NCBI RefSeq assembly: GCF_003207855.1
Contig: NZ_NKTZ01000004.1
Location: 186,001 to 250,000 of the forward strand
Reading direction: 5' to 3'
DNA from: Komagataeibacter rhaeticus
GTDB lineage: Bacteria > Pseudomonadota > Alphaproteobacteria > Acetobacterales > Acetobacteraceae
DNA: 64,000 bases
In this document: piece by piece, positions 54,269 through 63,385 of the stretch
How the letters are laid out: each line of letters begins with the position of its first letter
Numbering within the stretch: position 1 is the stretch's first letter
Notes under the pieces: generated by a model
What the model was told of the DNA's origin: nothing
Databases searched by the model: none
What the model saw: only the letters and a program-made list of their open reading frames with translations
Program-made: the position numbers and the translations under genes

Positions 54269-55378
54269 ATGCATGATCTGATACGGACCGTTCTGGCCTT
54301 CTCCCTTGTGCTCGGGGTGCTGGTTTTCATCCACGAACTGGGTCACTACCTTGCCGCGCGCTGGCGCGGGGTGCATGTGGAGGTGTTCTCGATCGGGTTC
54401 GGTCGTCCGCTCCTGCGCTGGCATGACAGCGTGGGTACGGAATGGCGGCTGTGTCCGGTGCCGCTGGGCGGTTATGTGCGCCCGCACGGATTCGAGGGGC
54501 CGGAAGACGCGACCGAGGAGCAGAAGGCCGCCTGGCAATCCGGCCGTACCTTCCATGACAAGCCGGTCCTGTCGCGGGCGATCGTGATCATGGCGGGGCC
54601 GGTTTTCAATTTCCTGCTTGCCATCGTCCTGTTCACCGGGCTGTTCGCCACCGTGGGGCAGCCGCATATCCTCAATCAGGTGGCACAGGTCGTGCCCGGC
54701 AGCGCCGCCGCAGCCGCCGGGGTGGAAAAGGGTGACGTGATCCTGCGCGTGGGCGACCATGTCGTGCGCGACGTGGCCGACCTGCAGTCCTTTGTCGGCG
54801 GGCAGGCGGGCGCACAGACCACGCTTACGGTGCACCGGGGGGATGCGGATACGACGCTGCCCGTGCATATCGGCAGCGTAGCGGAGAAGGGGGGCGCGCC
54901 GCACGGGCAGATCGGTGTCTCCTTCGCCATGGAAATGGGCAGCCCCAGATCGCTGCCCGCCGCGTTCGTCGCGGCGGTAAGGGAAACCTGGAACGTCTCG
55001 GTCCAGACGCTGCAGGGGCTGTGGCAGATGATTACCGGCCAGCACAGCACCAGGGATCTTGGCGGCCCGCTGCGCATTGCCCAGATGTCGGGGCAGGTGG
55101 CGCAGTACGGGCTGCCCAGCCTGGTCTCGTTCATGGCGCTGCTGTCGATCAACCTTGGCCTGATCAACCTGTTTCCGGTGCCGATTCTTGATGGGGGTCG
55201 GCTGGTATTTTATATTTTTGAGGCTATTCTGGGCCGGCCCGTTTCCCGTCGGGTGCAGGAGATCAGCTTCCAGGCCGGCTTCGCGCTTATTGCGGGGCTG
55301 TTCCTGTTTTCAACCTTTAACGATCTGTCACATTTTGGCCTGTTTCAGTGGCTCGCTTCGCGTGCCGGACAGGGGTAA
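54269..55378 (+). CDS. rseP: RIP metalloprotease RseP (M50)
   Basis: A 369-residue intramembrane zinc protease. The catalytic HELGH is at 22-26 in the first transmembrane helix, and the second metal-binding motif is NLFPVPILDGGRLVFY near the C-terminus. A PDZ domain (about 115-195, GSAAAAAGVEKGDVILRVG) lies between. It cleaves anti-sigma factors and remnant signal peptides in the membrane. It sits between dxr and bamA, the standard order. Confidence 0.95.
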   Translation: MHDLIRTVLAFSLVLGVLVFIHELGHYLAARWRGVHVEVFSIGFGRPLLRWHDSVGTEWRLCPVPLGGYVRPHGFEGPEDATEEQKAAWQSGRTFHDKPVLSRAIVIMAGPVFNFLLAIVLFTGLFATVGQPHILNQVAQVVPGSAAAAAGVEKGDVILRVGDHVVRDVADLQSFVGGQAGAQTTLTVHRGDADTTLPVHIGSVAEKGGAPHGQIGVSFAMEMGSPRSLPAAFVAAVRETWNVSVQTLQGLWQMITGQHSTRDLGGPLRIAQMSGQVAQYGLPSLVSFMALLSINLGLINLFPVPILDGGRLVFYIFEAILGRPVSRRVQEISFQAGFALIAGLFLFSTFNDLSHFGLFQWLASRAGQG

Positions 55379-55528
55379 GATGCACGGAGTGATACAAGTG
55401 CTTGCACACGGTGGCGTATATCGGATAGGTCCGCCACGAAAGCTGATACATGACAGGAAGGGAGCCGGCCCTCCATCCGGTCTCAATGCATGGCTGATCC
55501 GCATGCCGAGTGGTGAGGAATAGCGATT

Positions 55529-57988
55529 TTGTCGAGTAAACGTTCAGCGCTGCTTGCGTCTGCCTGCCTTATGCCGCTGTTCTGGACGGCCGGGGCATAT
55601 GCGCAGGATGAAGCGGCACAGAACACGCCATTCGGTGGGGACATGGCGCCGGTGTCCGGTGTGGACCAGCAGGAACCCGCGGTCGAAGCGATCAAGGCGC
55701 CCCCGCTTGAAGACCCGATCGAGGCGGTTGACATCAAGGGCAACAGCCGGATCGAGACCAGCACCATCCTGTCCTACATGGTTGTCCAGCCGGGTGACCG
55801 GTTCAATCAGGACCTGCTTGATCGTTCGCTCAAGACCCTTTACGCCACCGGCCTGTTCCATGATGTGACGCTCAAGCGCGTGGGCAACGTGCTGGAAGTG
55901 CATGTGGTCGAAAGCCCGATCGTCAACCGCATCGTGTTTGAAGGCAATCATTCCGCCAAGGACGAGGACCTGACGAAGGTCATTTCGCTGCGTCCGCGCG
56001 CGGTCTATTCCCCGCAGGGAATCTCGGCTGACAGGCAGAAGATCCTGGGCGTGTACGCGGAAAAGGCGCGCTACGCCGCAACCGTGACGCCGCAGATCAT
56101 CCGCCTTGCGCATAACCGTGTCGATGTGATCTTCCACATCAACGAAGCGCAGAAAACCCTGATCAAGAAGGTAAGCTTCGTCGGCAACCGTGCGTTCAGC
56201 ACGGCGGCGCTGGCCGGTGTCGTCTCTTCGAAGGAGACGGCGTGGTACCGCTTCTTCGCCTCCAGTGACCAGTACAACCCCGAACGCATGAAATACGATG
56301 CGGAACTGCTGCATCGTTTCTACCTGAAGAACGGCTTTGTCGATTTTCAGGTCAAGAACGCGACGGGTGAACTCTCGCCCGACCGAAAGAGCTTCTACAT
56401 CACCTATACGGTGGATGAAGGCCCGCGCTACCGCCTGAACAAGATGGATGTGCGTTCGTCGCTGCGCCATGTCAGCGCGGAGTCCATGCGCAAATACATC
56501 TCCCTGTTCCACAATCAGTGGTACGATGGCTCGGCCATCCAGCACAATGCCACGGACATGCAGGAGATGCTGCAGGGCAAGGGCTATCCCTTCGCCATGG
56601 TCCATCCCGAAATTGCCCGCAACCCCGAGAAGCATACCGTCAACCTGCTGTTTGACATCAGCGAGGGGCCGCGGATGTATGTCGAGCGCATCGACATCAA
56701 CGGCAACACCATTACCGAGGACAAGGTGATCCGCCGCCAGCTGCCGATGGCCGAAGGTGATCCGTACACCCCGCTGGACCGCAAGTATTCCAAGATGATC
56801 CTGGAGGATCTCGGGTTCTTCAAGACCGTCTCGATCGACCAGACCCCCGGTTCGGCGCCGGACAAGGTCAATATTTCGGCCGATGTGGTGGAAAAGCCGA
56901 CGGGCGAGTTCTCGCTGGGTGGTGGTTACTCGACCGATGCCGGCGTGCTGGGCAACCTTGGCCTCAAGCAGCATAACCTGCTGGGCACGGGTATTGACGC
57001 GGGCTTTACCGGAACGGCCGCGTATTACGAGGACCAGGCGGACATTTCGCTTACCGATCCGTATTTCCTCAACCGCAACCTTGTGGCGGGCATCGACCTG
57101 TTCGGTATCCAGAACCGCTACATGACCTACCAGAGCTATTCCGAAGCGCGTATCGGCATGACGCTGCGCATGGGGTATTCCTATAACAACCACCTGTCGC
57201 AGTCGTGGAGCTATACGCTGACCGATCGTGACATCGGGGATACGTGGTCGGATTCGTCCTATTACATCCATGACCAGAATGGCTGGTCCCTGCTGTCGCA
57301 GCTCAGCACCACACTGACATACGATACACGCGACCGCAGGCAGCAGCCGCATAAAGGTTTCGTGGTACGTGTGGGCGGTGACTTTGCCGGTATCGGTGGC
57401 AATGAGCGCTACCTGCGTGGCAAGGTGGATGCCGCGTACTACATCCCGCTGGACAGCATCATGGGCAACCATGACTGGACCGTCAGCTTCCGTGCGGGTG
57501 CGGGTGACATCATGAACTGGGGCGGTGGCCGCAGCGACATCATCGACAACTTCTATCTGGGCGGCAACTCGCTGCGCGGCTTCATGGATGGTGGTGTCGG
57601 CCCACGAAGCTACGCCATTCCCGCGCGTGACGGTAACGTCATGCACTCACAGCAGGACTTCCTGGGCGGACGGTTCATGTATACCGCGTCCGCGCAGGTG
57701 GACTTCCCCATTCCGTTTGCATCGGCCATGGGGATTAAGGGCCGCTACTTCGTGGATATGGGCGGGCTGGACGGGCTGCGCGTGCGCCGCCGCTATACAT
57801 CCATGAAGGACTGGCCCAAATATACCCCTGTCTATGACGATACGCTGACGCCGGTGGTCTCGACCGGCGTGGGTATTGCATGGAAAAGTCCGTTCGGTCT
57901 CGTGAACATCGATCTGGGCGTTCCGCTGCACAAGGGCACGAACGACCGGACCCAGTTGCTCCGCTTCGGCTTCGGCCAACAATTCTGA
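55529..57988 (+). CDS. bamA: Outer membrane protein assembly factor BamA
   Basis: An 819-residue Omp85 protein that inserts beta-barrel proteins into the outer membrane. A signal peptide ends about AYA|Q (residue 26). Five POTRA domains span about 55-395 (AVDIKGNSRIETSTILSYM begins the first; IDINGNTITEDKVIRRQL the last). A C-terminal barrel follows, with the lid-lock motif VRVGGDFAG and a terminal Phe (FGFGQQF). Translation starts at TTG 55529 with GAGGAATAG upstream. ompH follows 7 bases later. Confidence 0.95.
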   Translation: MSSKRSALLASACLMPLFWTAGAYAQDEAAQNTPFGGDMAPVSGVDQQEPAVEAIKAPPLEDPIEAVDIKGNSRIETSTILSYMVVQPGDRFNQDLLDRSLKTLYATGLFHDVTLKRVGNVLEVHVVESPIVNRIVFEGNHSAKDEDLTKVISLRPRAVYSPQGISADRQKILGVYAEKARYAATVTPQIIRLAHNRVDVIFHINEAQKTLIKKVSFVGNRAFSTAALAGVVSSKETAWYRFFASSDQYNPERMKYDAELLHRFYLKNGFVDFQVKNATGELSPDRKSFYITYTVDEGPRYRLNKMDVRSSLRHVSAESMRKYISLFHNQWYDGSAIQHNATDMQEMLQGKGYPFAMVHPEIARNPEKHTVNLLFDISEGPRMYVERIDINGNTITEDKVIRRQLPMAEGDPYTPLDRKYSKMILEDLGFFKTVSIDQTPGSAPDKVNISADVVEKPTGEFSLGGGYSTDAGVLGNLGLKQHNLLGTGIDAGFTGTAAYYEDQADISLTDPYFLNRNLVAGIDLFGIQNRYMTYQSYSEARIGMTLRMGYSYNNHLSQSWSYTLTDRDIGDTWSDSSYYIHDQNGWSLLSQLSTTLTYDTRDRRQQPHKGFVVRVGGDFAGIGGNERYLRGKVDAAYYIPLDSIMGNHDWTVSFRAGAGDIMNWGGGRSDIIDNFYLGGNSLRGFMDGGVGPRSYAIPARDGNVMHSQQDFLGGRFMYTASAQVDFPIPFASAMGIKGRYFVDMGGLDGLRVRRRYTSMKDWPKYTPVYDDTLTPVVSTGVGIAWKSPFGLVNIDLGVPLHKGTNDRTQLLRFGFGQQF

Positions 57989-57995
57989 GGTGATA

Positions 57996-58853
57996 ATGTT
58001 GCGTAAATCCGGCATCCGTCTGCTTGCCGCAACCGCTCTGATCGGGTGGGGAACCGTGATCGTACAGGGCGCCCATGCCCAGGGGAGTGGCGGGAATGCC
58101 GGCTGGTTCGTGCCCAAGGCCGCCCAGCCCGCCGCCCATGCGCCCCAGCACGAAGCCGCGCCAGCCCCCGTCGCCCTGCCTGCCGCCCCTGCCGACAGCG
58201 AGGACGCCCAGCCCCAGAATCCGCCCATCCTGCCCGTGCCGCCGGTGCCCAAGGCCCCGGATGTGCCCAAGAGCGCGCCGCCGCCCGCGCCGGTCATCGG
58301 CGTGATCAGCGTGCCGGAAGTGATGCGGCTGTCCAGCGCGGCGCAGCAGGCCGAGCGTGTGCTGGGCGCGCGCCGTGACGATCTGGCGCGTGAGGCGCAG
58401 AAGGAGCAGGCCGGATGGCGCGACGAGCAGCAGAAGCTGCAGGGCCAGGCCAAGACCATGTCGTCCGACCAGATCCAGACCAGCGAGCGCAAGCTGCAGG
58501 AACGTGTGATCGCGGCGCAGAAGGACTTCCGCAACCGCAACCGCATCATCCAGGAAGCGGCACAGGTCTCGCTCGGGCAGATCGAGCGCGAGCTTGTCCA
58601 GATCATCCGCCAGCTTGCCGCCAGCCGGGGCATGAACCTGGTGCTGCACCGTGAACAGGTGGCCCTGAGCCAGGAAAGCCTCGACATCACCCAGCAGGTG
58701 GCGACCCAGCTGAACGCGGTGCTGCCTACCGTGTTCATTCCCGCCGCGAATGTGGACCCGGAAGTGCTGGCCAAGTCCGGCACCATGCCGACCACGGCCG
58801 ATGCCGACAGGCCTGCCGCCGCACCGGCTTCCGTCGCTCCCGCCAAGCATTAA
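57996..58853 (+). CDS. OmpH/Skp family periplasmic chaperone
   Basis: A 285-residue exported protein. The signal peptide ends near AHA|Q (residue 29). An unusual Pro/Ala-rich stretch (about 45-105, for example NPPILPVPPVPKAPDVPK) comes before the Skp-like region, about 108-250 (IGVISVPEVMRLSSAAQQAERVL in part), with long coiled-coil helices rich in Gln, Glu, Arg and Lys. Skp holds unfolded outer-membrane proteins for BamA. The ATG at 57996 follows TGAGGTGATA. It is longer than typical Skp (about 160-200 residues). Confidence 0.85.
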   Translation: MLRKSGIRLLAATALIGWGTVIVQGAHAQGSGGNAGWFVPKAAQPAAHAPQHEAAPAPVALPAAPADSEDAQPQNPPILPVPPVPKAPDVPKSAPPPAPVIGVISVPEVMRLSSAAQQAERVLGARRDDLAREAQKEQAGWRDEQQKLQGQAKTMSSDQIQTSERKLQERVIAAQKDFRNRNRIIQEAAQVSLGQIERELVQIIRQLAASRGMNLVLHREQVALSQESLDITQQVATQLNAVLPTVFIPAANVDPEVLAKSGTMPTTADADRPAAAPASVAPAKH

Positions 58854-58863
58854 GGTCCGCTTC

Positions 58864-59949
58864 ATGACAGTGACGCCGGATAACATACCAGGCGATCCAC
58901 GTTTTTTTACAAGGCATGGGCCATTCGGGCTGGAGGAACTGGCACGCCATGGCGGTGCGGAACTGCGGGCCGCAGTGAACGGTTCGGCGGCCCCCGGCAG
59001 CTTTACCGGCATCGCGCCGCTGCAGTCCGCCACGCTCGGGCAGGTAAGCTTTCTTGACAACAGGCGCTACCTGCCCCTGCTGGCGGGAACGGGGGCCGGG
59101 GCGGTCATTGTCGCCCCTGCCTTTGCCGACAAGGTGCCTCCTCACGCCGCGGCCCTGGTATCCAGAACGCCGTACCAGGCCTGGGCGCGCATTGCGTCCC
59201 TGTTCTACCCGCCGCCGCCGGTCAATCCGGGCATCCACCCGACTGCCGTGATCGGGACCGGGTGCGTGATCGATCCCACCGCCGCCATCGGTGCCTTTGC
59301 CGTGCTGGGGGACGGGGTGCAGGTGGGGGCGGGCGTGGATATCGGCACGCATGTCAGTATCGGCCCGGGCGTGCGGATCGGGGCACGGTGCCGCATTGGC
59401 GCCCATGTCGCCATATCGCATGCGCTGCTGGGGGAGCGGGTGACACTCCTGCCCGGCGCGCGGATCGGGCAGGACGGGTTTGGCTTTGCCGTAACGCCCG
59501 AAGGCTTTGAAAGCGTGCCGCAGCTTGGCCTGGTCGTGCTGGAGGACGGGGTGGAAATCGGCGCCAACTCCACCGTTGATCGCGGGTCGATGCGCGATAC
59601 GGTGATCGGCGCGGGCTCACGCCTCGACAATCTGGTGCAGATTGGCCATAATGCGCGGCTGGGGCGCTGCTGTATCGTCGTGTCCCAGGCGGGCATCTCC
59701 GGTTCGACCGAGCTGGGTGATTTTGTAACGGTCGCGGCCCAGGCCGGGCTGATCGGGCATATCAAGATCGGTACCAAGGCGCGGATCGGGGCGCAGTGCG
59801 GTGTCATGTCCGATGTGGAGGCCGGGGCGGATGTCATTGGCAGTCCGGCCATGCCGTTCCGGGAGTTTTTCCGCAATGTGGCCTTCCTGCGCCGGATGGC
59901 CAAGAAAACGACGCAGGATGGAGCCGGGGAAAAGGCCGACAGGGCCTGA
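58864..59949 (+). CDS. lpxD: UDP-3-O-acylglucosamine N-acyltransferase
   Basis: A 361-residue trimeric left-handed beta-helix enzyme of lipid A synthesis, adding the second acyl chain from acyl-ACP. The N-terminal uridine-binding domain (about 15-115, LGQVSFLDNRRYLPLL) precedes hexapeptide repeats (IGTGCVIDPTAAIG and onward). QDGFGFAVTPEGF and the IGHNARLG segment with the catalytic His are present. The ATG at 58864 starts 10 bases after ompH. Confidence 0.95.
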   Translation: MTVTPDNIPGDPRFFTRHGPFGLEELARHGGAELRAAVNGSAAPGSFTGIAPLQSATLGQVSFLDNRRYLPLLAGTGAGAVIVAPAFADKVPPHAAALVSRTPYQAWARIASLFYPPPPVNPGIHPTAVIGTGCVIDPTAAIGAFAVLGDGVQVGAGVDIGTHVSIGPGVRIGARCRIGAHVAISHALLGERVTLLPGARIGQDGFGFAVTPEGFESVPQLGLVVLEDGVEIGANSTVDRGSMRDTVIGAGSRLDNLVQIGHNARLGRCCIVVSQAGISGSTELGDFVTVAAQAGLIGHIKIGTKARIGAQCGVMSDVEAGADVIGSPAMPFREFFRNVAFLRRMAKKTTQDGAGEKADRA

Positions 59950-60034
59950 TTGCCTGTTTCCATCAGATATTCAACCGGTAGGAACCGGCCTGTCCCGACT
60001 GTTGGCAGGCCAGCGCTCCTGACCGAACAAGTGG

Positions 60035-60529
60035 TTGGACGACGTGGATAAAGAAGTAGAGGCACTGCCAGCGGACGCAACGCCCGCAGTTCTGGAATCG
60101 ATCGACATCATGCGGATCATGGAAGCGATACCCCATCGCTACCCGTTCCTGCTGATTGATCGCATGGTTGACATCACGCTGGGGCAGTCGGCGGTTGGCA
60201 TCAAGAATGTCACGGTCAACGAGCCGCATTTCCAGGGGCATTTCCCGGCGCGGCCGGTCATGCCGGGTGTGCTGATCATCGAGGCGATGGCCCAGACCGC
60301 GGCCTGTCTGGTGGTGCTGACGCTGGGGCCGGCGTTCGAGGGCAAGCTGGTCTATTTCATGACCATCGACGGCGCCAAATTCCGCCGACCCGTGGGGCCG
60401 GGCGACCAGCTGCGCATTCATGTCGAAAAAGAACGCAGCCGCGCCAATGTCTGGAAATTCAAGGGTATTGCGCGCGTGGATGGCGTATCTGTCGCCGAGG
60501 CGACATTCAGCGCCATGATCATGGGTTGA
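60035..60529 (+). CDS. fabZ: 3-hydroxyacyl-[acyl-carrier-protein] dehydratase FabZ
   Basis: A 164-residue hot-dog-fold dehydratase of fatty acid elongation. The catalytic region reads [19 protein letters not shown] then IEAMAQ with His and Glu. The N-terminal [20 protein letters not shown] is conserved. The start is unsure: TTG at 60035 (used here) or GTG at 60044, neither with a strong ribosome-binding site. It lies between lpxD and lpxA, the common order. Confidence 0.93.
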   Translation: MDDVDKEVEALPADATPAVLESIDIMRIMEAIPHRYPFLLIDRMVDITLGQSAVGIKNVTVNEPHFQGHFPARPVMPGVLIIEAMAQTAACLVVLTLGPAFEGKLVYFMTIDGAKFRRPVGPGDQLRIHVEKERSRANVWKFKGIARVDGVSVAEATFSAMIMG

Positions 60530-60617
60530 TCCCGCACGCGGTTGTTTAGGTGGGGTGTGCGCCCCGGGGCGCGCCCGCAGCCTGCGCCGGTTCTGCAGGC
60601 CATAGTTACTTGCGGGG

Positions 60618-61511
60618 ATGGAGGCTATTCTGGCAGGAAGTTCATCTGACGGTCACCAAATGGATGAACGGCGTGGAAAACCGCCCGAAATCCATCCGTC
60701 ATCCATCGTTTCCAGCCGTGCGCGCATCGGGCGCGGCGTGCGGATCGGCCCGTGGTGTACGGTCGGCCCGGATGTGGAGATCGGGGAAAATGTCGAGCTG
60801 ATCTCCCATGTGGTGATCGACGGGCATACCACCCTGGGTGAGGGCGTGGTGTGCTACCCTTTCACCACCGTGGGCATGGCGCCGCAGGACCTGAAATACC
60901 GAGGCGAGCCGACGGCCTGCGTGGTCGGCGCGCGTACCATCATCCGTGAGAACGTGACCATCCACCGTGGTACGGCAACCGGCACCGGCGTGACCCGTAT
61001 CGGACCGGACTGCCTGATCATGGCCAATTCCCATGTGGCGCATGACTGCACGTTGGGGCGTGGTGTCATCATCGTCAACAACGTGGTCATGGGTGGCCAT
61101 GTGGTGATTGGCGATGGCGCGCGCATCATGGGGGCGGCTGCACTTCACCAGTTCGTGCGGATCGGCCATGCGGCGCTGGTCGGGGGCGTATGCGGGGTCG
61201 AGGCCGATGTCATCCCTTATGGCAGCGTGCTGGGTAACCGGGCGCGTCTGGTGGGGCTGCACTGGATCTGGCTGCGCCGCAATGGCGTGCAGCCTGACGA
61301 GATCCGCCGCATGCGACAGGCTTTCCGGGCGCTGTATCCCAAGGCCGCCCATGCTACGGACGCGGTTTTCCAGACCCGGCTTGAGCATGTCCGCCAGACC
61401 TATGGCAATGACCCGCGCGTGGTCGAGATCCTTGATTTTATCGCAGCCCCCACCCATCGCGGTCTGGTGCGTGTCCAGAGTGGGGACATGATCGAGAGCG
61501 ATGGCGCCTGA
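60618..61511 (+). CDS. lpxA: Acyl-ACP--UDP-N-acetylglucosamine O-acyltransferase
   Basis: First enzyme of lipid A synthesis, a left-handed beta-helix protein of about 297 residues. Hexapeptide repeats begin at IHPSSIVSSRARIGRGV; the catalytic His lies in IMANSHVAHDC; the acyl ruler and C-terminal helices follow (GLHWIWLRRNGVQPDEIRRM). The ATG at 60618 has GCGGGG just upstream; the ATG at 60660 is also possible and closer to the family start. Its 3' end overlaps lpxI by 11 bases. Confidence 0.94.
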   Translation: MEAILAGSSSDGHQMDERRGKPPEIHPSSIVSSRARIGRGVRIGPWCTVGPDVEIGENVELISHVVIDGHTTLGEGVVCYPFTTVGMAPQDLKYRGEPTACVVGARTIIRENVTIHRGTATGTGVTRIGPDCLIMANSHVAHDCTLGRGVIIVNNVVMGGHVVIGDGARIMGAAALHQFVRIGHAALVGGVCGVEADVIPYGSVLGNRARLVGLHWIWLRRNGVQPDEIRRMRQAFRALYPKAAHATDAVFQTRLEHVRQTYGNDPRVVEILDFIAAPTHRGLVRVQSGDMIESDGA

Positions 61512-62373
61512 AGTCCTGCCCGATGGCCGGCTTCATGGGGCGTGTGTCGGTATTCTGGCCGGTGGCGGGCCGCTGCCGGGCCAGGTCGCGCGCGCGGTGG
61601 AACGGGCGGGCGGGCGTGTTTTCATAATAGGGTTCCAGGGTTTTGCGGAACCTGAAGTAATCGGGCACTGGCCGCACCGCATGGTCCGGCTGGCGGCGGC
61701 GGGCGAGATCCTGTCCGCCCTGCATGAGCACGGTTGCCGTGACCTTGTGCTGATCGGGCCGGTCAGGCGGCCATCCCTTGTCAGCCTGCGGCCCGATGCC
61801 GCGGGCGCGCGCATTCTCACGCGCATCGGCAAGGCCCTGTTTGCCGGAGACGACGGGCTTCTGGGGGCCATCGTGCGCGTGCTGGGGGAAGAAGGCTTCA
61901 CCATCCGTGGCGCGCATGAATACCTGCCCGGTTCGGTTGCCCGTCCCGGTGCGCTGGGCACGCTCACGCCCGATGCCACGGCGCGCGCCGATATTGCCCT
62001 TGGCCGCCATGTCGTGCGGCAGCTGGGCCAGCTTGATATCGGCCAGGGCTGCGTGGTGCAGGGGGGGCTTGTGCTGGCGGTCGAGGCGCTGGAGGGCACC
62101 GACAGGATGCTCGAGCGCGTGGCCACCCTGCGGCAACCCGACCGCCCCGGTGGCGTTCTGGTCAAGATGGCCAAGCCGGGGCAGGAACGCCGGGCCGACC
62201 TGCCAACCATCGGCCCGCGCACGATCGCAGGCGCCATGGCCGCGGGCCTGCGTGGCATTGCCATGGAAGCAGGTGCTACGCTGATCACCGATCCCGCCGC
62301 ATGTACTGCCATGGCCGATGAGGCCGGTCTTTTCCTGACCGGCATTGGTGGTGGGGACGAAAAGATAACCTGA
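61501..62373 (+). CDS. lpxI: UDP-2,3-diacylglucosamine diphosphatase LpxI
   Basis: A 290-residue LpxI (DUF1009) enzyme that cleaves UDP-2,3-diacylglucosamine to lipid X. It replaces LpxH in alphaproteobacteria. Family marks are VGILAGGGPLPGQVARAV, FIIGFQGFAEPEV, LTPDATARADIALGRHVV, VEALEGTDRMLERV and MAKPGQERRADLPTIGPRTI. The ATG at 61501 overlaps the lpxA end. The next gene is a glyoxalase family gene, not lpxB. Confidence 0.95.
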   Translation: MAPEVLPDGRLHGACVGILAGGGPLPGQVARAVERAGGRVFIIGFQGFAEPEVIGHWPHRMVRLAAAGEILSALHEHGCRDLVLIGPVRRPSLVSLRPDAAGARILTRIGKALFAGDDGLLGAIVRVLGEEGFTIRGAHEYLPGSVARPGALGTLTPDATARADIALGRHVVRQLGQLDIGQGCVVQGGLVLAVEALEGTDRMLERVATLRQPDRPGGVLVKMAKPGQERRADLPTIGPRTIAGAMAAGLRGIAMEAGATLITDPAACTAMADEAGLFLTGIGGGDEKIT

Positions 62374-62389
62374 AAGGGAAGAACGCCGG

Positions 62390-62779
62390 ATGGGAACTTA
62401 CCTGCATACGATGGTGCGCGTGCGCAACCTTGAGGCCAGCCTTGATTTCTACCGCCTGCTGGGCATGCATGAACTGCGCCGCCGGGACGTGCCGGAAGGG
62501 AAATACACCCTTGTGTTCATCGGGTACGGTGACAATGCCTCCGGCCAGGCGGAAATCGAGCTGACCTATAACTGGGGCCAGGATGATGGCTACGCGGTTG
62601 GTACGGGGTTCGGCCATTTTGCCGTGGGCGTGCCGGATGTGAAGGCGGTGGTGGAAACGGTGCGCGAAGGCGGCGGCAAGGTCACGCGCGAGCCGGGACC
62701 GGTCAAATTCGGCACGAGCTTCATTGCCTTTGTTGAAGACCCGGATGGCTACAAGATCGAACTGATCCAGAAGCCCTGA
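62390..62779 (+). CDS. gloA: Lactoylglutathione lyase (glyoxalase I) family protein
   Basis: A 129-residue VOC-fold enzyme that isomerises the hemithioacetal of methylglyoxal and glutathione. The four metal ligands fit glyoxalase I: His6, Glu57, His76 and Glu124 (HTMVRVRNLEASLDFY, AEIELTYNWG, FGHFAVGV, YKIELIQ). Length is standard for Ni-dependent bacterial GloA. It follows lpxI by 16 bp with GGGAAGAACG upstream, so it probably lies on the lpx transcript. Glutathione use fits the gor gene elsewhere in the window. Confidence 0.92.
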   Translation: MGTYLHTMVRVRNLEASLDFYRLLGMHELRRRDVPEGKYTLVFIGYGDNASGQAEIELTYNWGQDDGYAVGTGFGHFAVGVPDVKAVVETVREGGGKVTREPGPVKFGTSFIAFVEDPDGYKIELIQKP

Positions 62780-62794
62780 TGCCCGGCCCCGGCC

Positions 62795-63031
62795 TTATGG
62801 CGCGGGGCGGGCAAGCAGGCGGCGCATGATGCCCAGTTCCCTTGTCACGGCATCCAGTGCGGTCAGGATATCCTGTGCCGCCCGCCTTGTGCGTTCGTCC
62901 TGGCTCAGGGCCAGCGAATCCGCGCGCAGCATGGCGGGGGAGAGATGGCCGCGAATGTCATGGATATGCCGCCGCAGCGTTTCATCACGGGACGGGGCAG
63001 AGTCGCTGGCGGGGCTGGTCATGTAAATCAT
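62795..63031 (-). CDS. Small helical protein resembling a histidine phosphotransfer/dimerisation segment
   Basis: A 78-residue, mostly helical protein. HDIRGHLSPAMLRADSLA followed by RRAAQDILTALDAVTREL resembles the H-box helix pair of histidine kinase dimerisation domains (H-D/E-I-R-x-x-L). No kinase ATP-binding domain follows, as the frame ends at LLARPAP. It could be a phosphotransfer-like or kinase-interacting protein, or an unrelated helical hairpin. Starts at ATG 63031 or 63022 are both possible. It is convergent with gloA. Confidence 0.6.
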   Translation of the reverse strand: MIYMTSPASDSAPSRDETLRRHIHDIRGHLSPAMLRADSLALSQDERTRRAAQDILTALDAVTRELGIMRRLLARPAP

Positions 63032-63174
63032 CCGGTTGTGGCGCAGATGGGTATCAGCATTGACGTTGCCCCGAAGCGGCAGTATAAGGCGCCGCTCGGG
63101 GCATCCGCGTCATGCGGTGCCCGGTAGACTTATTTCCGTAACCTGTCTGTCATTGTCAATCTGGGAGTGCCGTT

Positions 63175-63309
63175 GTGAAGCGCACGTATCAACCCTCGAA
63201 GCTGGTCCGCAAGCGTCGCCACGGCTTCCGTTCGCGTATGGAAACCGTTGGTGGCCGCAAAGTTGTTGCAAACCGTCGCAGCAAAGGCCGCAAGCGTCTT
63301 TCTGCCTGA
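63175..63309 (+). CDS. rpmH: 50S ribosomal protein L34
   Basis: A 44-residue, very basic ribosomal protein: [18 protein letters not shown] then [17 protein letters not shown], ending SKGRKRLSA. This matches the universal L34 family closely. The GTG start at 63175 follows GGGAGTGCC. It heads the conserved rpmH-rnpA-yidD cluster, with rnpA 76 bases downstream. Confidence 0.97.
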   Translation: MKRTYQPSKLVRKRRHGFRSRMETVGGRKVVANRRSKGRKRLSA

Positions 63310-63385
63310 GGCAGGTGACGTCTGTACGTTCCGGGCATGACACTGCCCGGGGCCATGAATGTCTCTATAACAGGGGCGGCTGAAA

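Noticed and set aside
52634-55045. An 803-codon open frame antisense to cdsA, dxr and rseP
   Set aside because: Same shadow effect; the plus-strand genes have all catalytic motifs.
55544-57646. A 700-codon antisense frame within bamA
   Set aside because: Composition is dominated by His, Arg, Val and Gln, typical of a shadow; bamA itself is complete.
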